From: Amaranthus tricolor
Taxonomy: Eukaryota > Streptophyta > Magnoliopsida > Caryophyllales > Amaranthaceae
Direction: 5' to 3'
Assembly (NCBI RefSeq): GCF_026212465.1
Contig: NC_080059.1
Span: 25,621,292-25,685,291, forward strand
DNA: 64,000 bases
The translations under genes and the position numbers were made by a program. Positions within the stretch are counted from its first letter, which is position 1. The number at the start of each line of letters is the position of its first letter. Shown piece after piece: positions 58,001-64,000 of the stretch. The notes below the pieces were generated by a model. That model did no database searches and was not told the origin of the DNA. It was given only the letters and a program-made list of their open reading frames with translations.

Positions 58001-59411
58001 TATTGTAGCTGATGCTTTATCTCGAAGAGCATACTTGCTTTCTATGGTGGATGCTAAGGTTTTGGGTTTTGAACAACTCAAGGAGTATTACAAAGATGAT
58101 CCTGATTTTGCTAATGAATTTCCAAAGCCATCGAAAGATTACGTTGATCAAGATGGTTATCTTTTTAAAGGTAACAAGTTGTGTGTTCCTAAAGGTGGCA
58201 TTCGTGAATTGTTGGTAAGAGAAGTTCATAGTGGTGGATTGGCTGGTCATTTTGGCATTCAAAAGACTCTTGATATTCTTGGTGAGCATTTCTATTGGCC
58301 AAGGATGATCAGGGATGTTACTTTAGTTGTGGAGAGATGTGCTACATGTCAAAAGTCAAAAGGGCATTTCACAAAGGGGCTTTATACTCCATTACCTGTT
58401 CCAGATTCTCCTTGGGAAAGTGTTAGCATGGATTTCATTGTTGGGCTACCGCGGACTCAAAGGGGTAGAGATAGCATTATGGTGGTGGTAGATAGATTTT
58501 CCAAAATGGCTCATTTTGTAGCTTGTAATAAAACAGATGATGCAGTAAAAGTGGCTGAATTGTACTTCAAGGAAATTGTCAAACTACATGGCATTCCTCG
58601 AAGTATAGTTTCGGATAGGGACTCCAAGTTTTTAAGTCACTTTTGGAGGACCCTATGGAAGTTGGTTGGTACCAAGTTACTATTTAGCACCTCTCATCAT
58701 CCCCAAACTGATGGGCAAACAGAGGTGACAAATAGAACTTTGGGTGCTTTGTTACGTGGTCTTGTGAGCAAAACGCAGAAAGATTGGGACACGAAACTAG
58801 CCCATGCGGAGTTTGCTTACAATAGGGCTCATTCTTTAACTACTTCTCGTTCTCCTTTTGAAGTAGTGTATGGAGTGAATCCATTTGTGCCTGTTGATTT
58901 GATTCCCTTGCTGAAAACTAATATGGTAGAAAAAGATGCAAAAAAGAGGGTGGAAACCTTTCAAAAAACCTGTGAGCAAGTAAAGAAAAGAATTGAGGAG
59001 ATGAATAAAAAATACCAAGAGAGAGCAAACAAAAAAAGGAAACAACCCATATTTAACCCTGGGGATTTGGTTTGGCTTCATTTGAGAAAAGAGAGATTTC
59101 CGAAGCTTCGCAAAAACAAGCTCATGCCTCGTTCTGATGGTCCGTTTAAAGTACTTGAGAGGGTAAATGATAATGCATACAAGATTGAACTTCCTGATGA
59201 GTTGATGGGTGTTAGTGCTACTTTTAATGTGGGCGATTTGTCACCGTACTTGGATGATTCAAGTTTGAGGACAAACTCTTCAAAAGAAGGAGAGAATGAT
59301 CCAAGATCAAATACGTTATCTCATGAGCCGATTGCTTTAGTTCTTGAAGTACTTGGTTTTAATCCTTTTAAATCTGAATTTGTTACATGTCTAACTTGGG
59401 TTGAAGATTAA
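55017..59411 (+). CDS. gag-pol: Gag-Pol polyprotein of the CRM-like retrotransposon
   Basis: One 1,464-codon ORF encodes the proteins for packaging, reverse transcription and integration. Numbering is from the ATG at 55017, chosen because an earlier in-frame ATG (54915) reads through the A run. A charged N-terminal helix region leads into a Retrotrans_gag-type capsid at about 88-243. The CCHC zinc knuckle is C302, C305, H310, C315. The aspartic protease motif DSGA is at 400-403. The reverse transcriptase, about 600-790, has YLDD at 746-749. RNase H follows with D894 and, near its end, ADALSRR with D999. Integrase has a zinc-binding H1071, H1078, C1108, C1111, then catalytic D1139, D1200 and E1236 (D-x35-E), and a GPF-type C-terminal module. 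The last 37 residues are encoded by the 3' LTR. All catalytic residues are present, so it could be active. There is no stop or frameshift between gag and pol. Confidence 0.96.
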   Translation: MAEENLVELLRSINLRLERMEKKNEEREIEKQKQDTRMDAMADMLLKATRKIGEIENEDSSSGNNYKSFDEDRGLRIDLPEFDGGHDSESFLDWLRQIETVFEYKEYDDKKKFKLAVLKLTKLAALWYENVKANRRREGKNKMDSWEKFKKKMRDKWVSKEYEQEQYLKLTHLSQENEMSVEEYIREFEKLCLICDLQEKEAFKIARFIKGLSKNICRKVEVTHYASFSDVCKLALKYEAQSKEEKEKEKPKFPYKGTSKFTPSNSKGSTFQSKAFPSSFISEKSKEKAVVSPSELATRRKCFKCHGRGHIASECPSKAVLTSTQCAIMDEEEKMYNFVANEVEDLEDDYEEEIQPEDEYNMMVVRKVLFSEPQADLKQRHNLFHTRCKIGEKTCNVIVDSGAQTDVVSSEVVSKLKLATRDHEEPYKLNWLNDSTGIRVRKQALVSYSIGGFEDERWCDVIPMDACHLLLGRPWQFDHNSEHRGKSNEYIVTKKDGRKVKLIPLPPKVAKKEKDKSNYLVTCNEFEKIVDEYGGGYALVLRTKDQISTSCDNSSSLNELLEEYKDVFPNDLPKGLPPIRGIEHAIDLIPGAPLPNKAAYRCNPEESKELERQVSELIERGYVRESLSPCAVPALLVPKKDGTWRMCVDSRSINNITIKYRFPMPRLQDMLDELSGALVFSKIDLRSGYHQMRIREGDEWKTAFKTKQGLYEWLVMPFGLCNAPSSFMRLMNEVLRPFLNNFVVVYLDDILVYSKNNEDHMVHLKRLFEKLREVKLYGKLEKCFFMTPSVSFLGYIVTREGVQVDPEKVKAVKSWLAPTNVHEVRSFHGLASFYRRFIRNFSSIMAPITELTKKGEFEWTENAQRAFDKVKYMLCNAPILVLPDFNNVFEVECDASGVGIGAVLIQEKKPVSFFSEKLSEAKLNYSTYDREFYAIVRALDHWSHYLRPKPFVLHSDHEALKFINGQQKLNKRHAKWVEFLQSFTFSSKYKDGKSNIVADALSRRAYLLSMVDAKVLGFEQLKEYYKDDPDFANEFPKPSKDYVDQDGYLFKGNKLCVPKGGIRELLVREVHSGGLAGHFGIQKTLDILGEHFYWPRMIRDVTLVVERCATCQKSKGHFTKGLYTPLPVPDSPWESVSMDFIVGLPRTQRGRDSIMVVVDRFSKMAHFVACNKTDDAVKVAELYFKEIVKLHGIPRSIVSDRDSKFLSHFWRTLWKLVGTKLLFSTSHHPQTDGQTEVTNRTLGALLRGLVSKTQKDWDTKLAHAEFAYNRAHSLTTSRSPFEVVYGVNPFVPVDLIPLLKTNMVEKDAKKRVETFQKTCEQVKKRIEEMNKKYQERANKKRKQPIFNPGDLVWLHLRKERFPKLRKNKLMPRSDGPFKVLERVNDNAYKIELPDELMGVSATFNVGDLSPYLDDSSLRTNSSKEGENDPRSNTLSHEPIALVLEVLGFNPFKSEFVTCLTWVED
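59282..59296 (+). other. Polypurine tract of the autonomous element
   Basis: AAAAGAAGGAGAGAA lies directly before the TG of the 3' LTR. It is also coding, inside the gag-pol ORF, where it contributes the SKEGEN residues. Confidence 0.92.
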
Positions 59412-59984
59412 GTGAAGCTACATATATATTGGTTGGACGTCACTTTGATAGGTCCAAGTTTAGCTATGTTTTTTAAAGTCTTTTTACCACTTAAATCTGA
59501 TTAATTAGCTACTGCATGCTTAGGGAACAACTTAAATCAGCCTAATGCATGCTTTGGAGGCTATTTAATGTTGTTTTGTGAGTTCCAATGCTTGTTCCCC
59601 ATGCTTGGACGTCCCACCTTAATTTCTCTTGCTTTTTAGCTTCCTTTTGCTGTTGTAACTCTATTTAAAGAGAGCTATTCATGAATGAAAGTTCAGACTT
59701 GTTTTATGAATCAACCTTTGTGTTTTCTTCTTGCCTATCTTTGTGTTTGTCCAAGGTTAACAAGAGTTCTTTAATACTTTGAGTGTGTTCTTGAGTATTA
59801 AACTAGAGGAGATTGAGTTTGTCTTGTCTCTAGCCTAAAAACTATTGCATTGAGTTTGTTCTTGTGCTTTGGTTGTCCTATTTTCATTCAAATATACATT
59901 CTGTCCAAATTACTTCTTCTTTCTTTTCTTTTGTCCTTCTCCTTCCTTAATCATTTAGGAAGTCTTGAATTAGCATTTACATCA
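59297..59984 (+). repeat. Shared LTR between two autonomous copies (688 bp)
   Basis: It is the 3' LTR of the first copy and the 5' LTR of the second. It starts directly after the polypurine tract and ends 2 bp before a second primer-binding site. It repeats the 5' LTR at an offset of 5,100 bp, with A instead of G at 59807. Confidence 0.95.
59662..59670 (+). promoter_or_regulatory. Putative TATA box in the shared LTR
   Basis: TATTTAAAG at the position matching 54562-54570. It would drive the second, downstream gag-pol copy. Confidence 0.5.
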
Positions 59985-59986
59985 TT

Positions 59987-59998
59987 TGGTATCAGAGC
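59987..59998 (+). other. Primer-binding site of the second autonomous copy
   Basis: TGGTATCAGAGC, identical to 54887-54898, 2 bp after the shared LTR. Confidence 0.93.
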
Positions 59999-60116
59999 TT
60001 TGGTATTTTAAAGAGTGTTTCAAAGTGTTAATTCATTCAAAATAAACACAAAATATCAGACTTGCTGTTGTGTTGCTTTCGGTTTTTCGTTTAAAAAAAA
60101 AAAAAAAAAAATATTT

Positions 60117-63100
60117 ATGGCTGAAGAAAACCTCGTTGAGCTATTGAGATCAATCAATTTGAGGTTAGAAAGAATGGAGAAAAAAAATGAAGAGCGTGAG
60201 ATTGAAAAACAAAAGCAAGATACAAGAATGGATGCTATGGCTGATATGCTTTTAAAAGCTACAAGAAAAATTGGTGAGATTGAAAATGAGGATTCTAGTA
60301 GTGGAAATAATTATAAATCTTTTGATGAAGATAGGGGGCTTAGAATTGATCTTCCAGAATTCGATGGAGGTCATGATAGCGAATCATTTCTTGATTGGCT
60401 AAGGCAAATTGAAACCGTGTTTGAATATAAGGAGTATGATGATAAAAAGAAGTTTAAGCTTGCTGTTCTTAAACTCACTAAACTTGCTGCCTTATGGTAC
60501 GAAAATGTTAAAGCAAATAGAAGAAGAGAAGGAAAAAATAAAATGGACTCTTGGGAAAAATTTAAAAAAAAGATGAGGGATAAATGGGTGAGTAAGGAGT
60601 ATGAGCAGGAGCAATACTTGAAACTTACACATCTTTCACAAGAAAATGAGATGAGTGTGGAAGAATACATTAGAGAGTTTGAAAAACTATGTTTGATTTG
60701 TGATTTGCAAGAGAAGGAAGCCTTTAAAATTGCTCGTTTCATTAAAGGGCTGTCCAAAAATATTTGTAGAAAAGTGGAAGTTACTCATTATGCTTCTTTT
60801 AGTGATGTTTGCAAATTGGCTTTGAAATATGAAGCACAATCCAAGGAAGAGAAAGAGAAGGAAAAGCCTAAGTTTCCTTACAAAGGTACTTCGAAGTTTA
60901 CTCCTTCCAACTCAAAAGGGAGTACTTTTCAAAGTAAGGCTTTCCCATCTAGTTTTATAAGCGAAAAATCGAAAGAAAAGGCTGTTGTGTCGCCTAGTGA
61001 ACTTGCAACAAGGAGGAAATGTTTTAAATGTCATGGAAGAGGACATATTGCTAGTGAATGTCCTAGCAAGGCTGTTTTAACATCTACTCAGTGTGCTATT
61101 ATGGATGAAGAGGAAAAAATGTATAATTTTGTGGCAAATGAAGTGGAAGATTTGGAGGATGATTATGAGGAGGAAATACAACCAGAAGATGAGTACAATA
61201 TGATGGTGGTTCGAAAAGTGCTATTTAGTGAGCCACAAGCTGATTTGAAGCAACGCCACAATTTGTTTCATACTAGATGCAAAATTGGAGAGAAGACTTG
61301 CAATGTTATAGTTGATAGCGGTGCACAAACTGATGTAGTATCATCTGAAGTTGTGAGTAAGCTGAAGTTAGCTACTAGAGATCATGAAGAACCTTACAAG
61401 TTGAATTGGTTGAATGATAGCACTGGAATAAGGGTGAGGAAGCAAGCTTTGGTTTCTTATTCTATTGGAGGCTTTGAAGATGAAAGATGGTGCGATGTAA
61501 TTCCCATGGATGCTTGTCACTTGCTGCTTGGAAGACCATGGCAATTTGATCACAATTCGGAGCATAGAGGAAAAAGTAATGAGTATATTGTAACAAAAAA
61601 AGATGGTAGAAAAGTCAAATTAATTCCCTTACCCCCTAAAGTTGCTAAGAAAGAAAAAGACAAAAGCAACTATCTTGTAACATGTAATGAGTTTGAAAAA
61701 ATAGTGGATGAATATGGTGGTGGTTATGCTTTGGTTCTAAGGACCAAAGATCAGATTAGTACTTCTTGTGATAACTCATCTTCCTTAAATGAGTTATTAG
61801 AAGAGTACAAAGATGTATTTCCAAATGACTTGCCCAAGGGCCTCCCACCAATAAGAGGCATTGAGCACGCCATTGACTTGATTCCTGGAGCACCTTTGCC
61901 AAATAAAGCTGCTTATAGATGTAACCCCGAGGAAAGTAAAGAGCTTGAGAGGCAAGTGAGTGAGTTGATTGAAAGGGGCTACGTGAGAGAAAGTCTTAGT
62001 CCTTGTGCTGTCCCTGCCCTTTTAGTGCCTAAGAAAGATGGCACTTGGAGAATGTGTGTAGATAGTAGATCCATAAATAACATAACCATCAAATACCGTT
62101 TTCCTATGCCTAGGTTGCAAGATATGCTTGATGAATTAAGTGGAGCCTTAGTCTTTTCAAAAATAGATTTAAGGAGTGGTTATCATCAAATGAGAATAAG
62201 GGAAGGGGATGAATGGAAAACTGCTTTTAAAACAAAACAAGGGTTATATGAGTGGTTAGTGATGCCATTTGGGCTTTGCAATGCTCCAAGTTCTTTCATG
62301 AGGTTAATGAATGAGGTTCTCCGTCCTTTTCTTAATAATTTTGTTGTTGTTTACTTGGATGATATTCTAGTGTATAGTAAAAACAATGAAGACCATATGG
62401 TGCATTTGAAGAGGTTGTTTGAAAAATTGAGGGAAGTAAAGTTGTATGGAAAGCTTGAGAAGTGTTTTTTCATGACCCCTAGTGTGTCATTTTTGGGATA
62501 CATTGTGACTAGAGAAGGAGTGCAAGTAGATCCAGAAAAGGTTAAGGCAGTTAAGTCTTGGTTGGCTCCAACCAATGTGCATGAGGTAAGGAGTTTTCAT
62601 GGGCTTGCTTCTTTCTATAGGCGGTTCATTAGAAACTTCTCTTCTATTATGGCTCCCATTACCGAGTTAACAAAAAAGGGTGAATTTGAATGGACTGAAA
62701 ATGCTCAAAGGGCTTTTGATAAAGTCAAATACATGCTTTGCAATGCACCTATACTTGTTCTCCCTGATTTTAACAACGTGTTTGAAGTAGAGTGTGATGC
62801 AAGTGGGGTTGGAATAGGGGCTGTCCTTATTCAAGAAAAGAAGCCAGTAAGTTTCTTTAGTGAGAAGTTAAGTGAGGCTAAATTGAATTACTCTACTTAT
62901 GATCGTGAATTTTATGCCATCGTTAGAGCTCTTGATCATTGGTCTCATTACCTTAGACCAAAACCCTTTGTTCTTCATTCTGATCATGAGGCTTTAAAAT
63001 TCATAAATGGGCAACAAAAACTTAATAAAAGACATGCAAAGTGGGTAGAATTTCTTCAATCATTTACCTTTAGCTCCAAATATAAAGATGGAAAAAGTAA

Positions 63101-64000
63101 TATTGTAGCTGATGCTTTATCTCGAAGAGCATACTTGCTTTCTATGGTGGATGCTAAGGTTTTGGGTTTTGAACAACTCAAGGAGTATTACAAAGATGAT
63201 CCTGATTTTGCTAATGAATTTCCAAAGCCATCGAAAGATTACGTTGATCAAGATGGTTATCTTTTTAAAGGTAACAAGTTGTGTGTTCCTAAAGGTGGCA
63301 TTCGTGAATTGTTGGTAAGAGAAGTTCATAGTGGTGGATTGGCTGGTCATTTTGGCATTCAAAAGACTCTTGATATTCTTGGTGAGCATTTCTATTGGCC
63401 AAGGATGATCAGGGATGTTACTTTAGTTGTGGAGAGATGTGCTACATGTCAAAAGTCAAAAGGGCATTTCACAAAGGGGCTTTATACTCCATTACCTGTT
63501 CCAGATTCTCCTTGGGAAAGTGTTAGCATGGATTTCATTGTTGGGCTACCGCGGACTCAAAGGGGTAGAGATAGCATTATGGTGGTGGTAGATAGATTTT
63601 CCAAAATGGCTCATTTTGTAGCTTGTAATAAAACAGATGATGCAGTAAAAGTGGCTGAATTGTACTTCAAGGAAATTGTCAAACTACATGGCATTCCTCG
63701 AAGTATAGTTTCGGATAGGGACTCCAAGTTTTTAAGTCACTTTTGGAGGACCCTATGGAAGTTGGTTGGTACCAAGTTACTATTTAGCACCTCTCATCAT
63801 CCCCAAACTGATGGGCAAACAGAGGTGACAAATAGAACTTTGGGTGCTTTGTTACGTGGTCTTGTGAGCAAAACGCAGAAAGATTGGGACACGAAACTAG
63901 CCCATGCGGAGTTTGCTTACAATAGGGCTCATTCTTTAACTACTTCTCGTTCTCCTTTTGAAGTAGTGTATGGAGTGAATCCATTTGTGCCTGTTGATTT
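60117..64000 (+). CDS. gag-pol: Gag-Pol polyprotein, second copy, 3' end outside the window
   Basis: The start ATG corresponds to 55017 at an offset of 5,100 bp. The frame stays open to the window edge and covers residues 1-1294 of the 1,464 in the first copy. Gag capsid, zinc knuckle, protease DSGA, YLDD reverse transcriptase, RNase H and the integrase catalytic triad all lie inside the visible part. Only the integrase C-terminal module and the LTR-encoded tail are missing. I saw no amino-acid difference from the first copy. Confidence 0.93.
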   Translation, partial: MAEENLVELLRSINLRLERMEKKNEEREIEKQKQDTRMDAMADMLLKATRKIGEIENEDSSSGNNYKSFDEDRGLRIDLPEFDGGHDSESFLDWLRQIETVFEYKEYDDKKKFKLAVLKLTKLAALWYENVKANRRREGKNKMDSWEKFKKKMRDKWVSKEYEQEQYLKLTHLSQENEMSVEEYIREFEKLCLICDLQEKEAFKIARFIKGLSKNICRKVEVTHYASFSDVCKLALKYEAQSKEEKEKEKPKFPYKGTSKFTPSNSKGSTFQSKAFPSSFISEKSKEKAVVSPSELATRRKCFKCHGRGHIASECPSKAVLTSTQCAIMDEEEKMYNFVANEVEDLEDDYEEEIQPEDEYNMMVVRKVLFSEPQADLKQRHNLFHTRCKIGEKTCNVIVDSGAQTDVVSSEVVSKLKLATRDHEEPYKLNWLNDSTGIRVRKQALVSYSIGGFEDERWCDVIPMDACHLLLGRPWQFDHNSEHRGKSNEYIVTKKDGRKVKLIPLPPKVAKKEKDKSNYLVTCNEFEKIVDEYGGGYALVLRTKDQISTSCDNSSSLNELLEEYKDVFPNDLPKGLPPIRGIEHAIDLIPGAPLPNKAAYRCNPEESKELERQVSELIERGYVRESLSPCAVPALLVPKKDGTWRMCVDSRSINNITIKYRFPMPRLQDMLDELSGALVFSKIDLRSGYHQMRIREGDEWKTAFKTKQGLYEWLVMPFGLCNAPSSFMRLMNEVLRPFLNNFVVVYLDDILVYSKNNEDHMVHLKRLFEKLREVKLYGKLEKCFFMTPSVSFLGYIVTREGVQVDPEKVKAVKSWLAPTNVHEVRSFHGLASFYRRFIRNFSSIMAPITELTKKGEFEWTENAQRAFDKVKYMLCNAPILVLPDFNNVFEVECDASGVGIGAVLIQEKKPVSFFSEKLSEAKLNYSTYDREFYAIVRALDHWSHYLRPKPFVLHSDHEALKFINGQQKLNKRHAKWVEFLQSFTFSSKYKDGKSNIVADALSRRAYLLSMVDAKVLGFEQLKEYYKDDPDFANEFPKPSKDYVDQDGYLFKGNKLCVPKGGIRELLVREVHSGGLAGHFGIQKTLDILGEHFYWPRMIRDVTLVVERCATCQKSKGHFTKGLYTPLPVPDSPWESVSMDFIVGLPRTQRGRDSIMVVVDRFSKMAHFVACNKTDDAVKVAELYFKEIVKLHGIPRSIVSDRDSKFLSHFWRTLWKLVGTKLLFSTSHHPQTDGQTEVTNRTLGALLRGLVSKTQKDWDTKLAHAEFAYNRAHSLTTSRSPFEVVYGVNPFVPVD

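Larger units (their letters stand above)
54197..59984 (+). mobile_element. Complete autonomous Ty3/gypsy retrotransposon, CRM-like (5,788 bp)
   Basis: Order of parts: 5' LTR 54197-54884, primer-binding site 54887-54898, leader with a run of 19 A, gag-pol ORF 55017-59411, polypurine tract 59282-59296, 3' LTR 59297-59984. Domain order Gag, protease, reverse transcriptase, RNase H, integrase is that of Ty3/gypsy. The reverse transcriptase to integrase sequence (for example VRSFHGLASFYRRF and LNKRHAKWVEF) resembles plant CRM elements as I know them. No chromodomain of the usual type is visible after the integrase. The ORF runs 115 bp into the 3' LTR, as reported for CRM elements. The two LTRs differ at one site I could find (G at 54707, A at 59807). 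The left flank is ATTGA; the matching right flank is not in view, because a second internal region follows the 3' LTR. Confidence 0.92.
59297..64000 (+). mobile_element. Second autonomous CRM-like copy, sharing its 5' LTR, cut by the window end
   Basis: After the shared LTR the primer-binding site, leader, A run and gag-pol repeat at a constant offset of 5,100 bp. I saw no difference in the internal region up to 64000. The layout LTR-internal-LTR-internal matches that of the 1,477-bp array. It suggests recombination between LTRs of one or two insertions rather than two independent integrations. Its 3' end and any further copies lie beyond the window. Confidence 0.92.

Noticed and set aside
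55271..59081. Minus-strand ORFs of 65-128 codons and a 68-codon forward ORF at 58012 inside gag-pol, and their repeats 5,100 bp downstream
   Set aside because: They are shadows of the gag-pol frame with no domain or conservation of their own.

Overview
The window looks like nuclear DNA of a higher plant, most likely a eudicot, and consists entirely of repeats. It is AT-rich. It carries an intact Ty3/gypsy (Metaviridae-type) polyprotein whose reverse transcriptase, RNase H and integrase resemble the plant CRM clade (centromeric retrotransposon, chromovirus lineage). It also has a primer-binding site complementary to plant initiator tRNA-Met and a classical short-monomer satellite. I see no cellular gene, tRNA, rRNA or bacterial-type feature. 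The species cannot be named from the sequence alone.

Layout. (1) 1-20099: a 42-bp satellite array. Each monomer is three diverged 14-bp sub-units, some monomers are shortened to 28 bp, and large blocks are duplicated into higher-order repeats. (2) 20100-53401: a 33,302-bp array of a non-autonomous LTR retrotransposon with an exact 1,477-bp period, made of 23 LTRs (808 bp) alternating with 22 internal regions (669 bp). It is flanked by a perfect 5-bp target-site duplication, TCATT, at 20095-20099 and 53402-53406. Removing the array restores an ordinary satellite variant, so one insertion into the satellite appears to have expanded in place. (3) 53402-54196: continuation of the same satellite. 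(4) 54197-59984: a complete autonomous CRM-like element (688-bp LTRs, primer-binding site, one gag-pol ORF, polypurine tract). (5) 59297-64000: a second copy that shares the middle LTR, period 5,100 bp, cut by the window end.

How the parts relate. The non-autonomous LTR is the autonomous LTR plus 120 bp at its 5' end; over the shared 688 bp I count six substitutions by eye. Its 260-residue ORF keeps a Gag-like N-terminus and zinc knuckle but lacks capsid, protease, reverse transcriptase and integrase, so it would depend on proteins supplied in trans. The autonomous neighbour is a plausible source. Both elements, and the array, lie in the same orientation inside one satellite field. This organisation (CRM-type elements, a non-autonomous partner, a satellite, and a retroelement turning into a long-period satellite) is typical of plant centromeres or pericentromeres, but that location is inference here.
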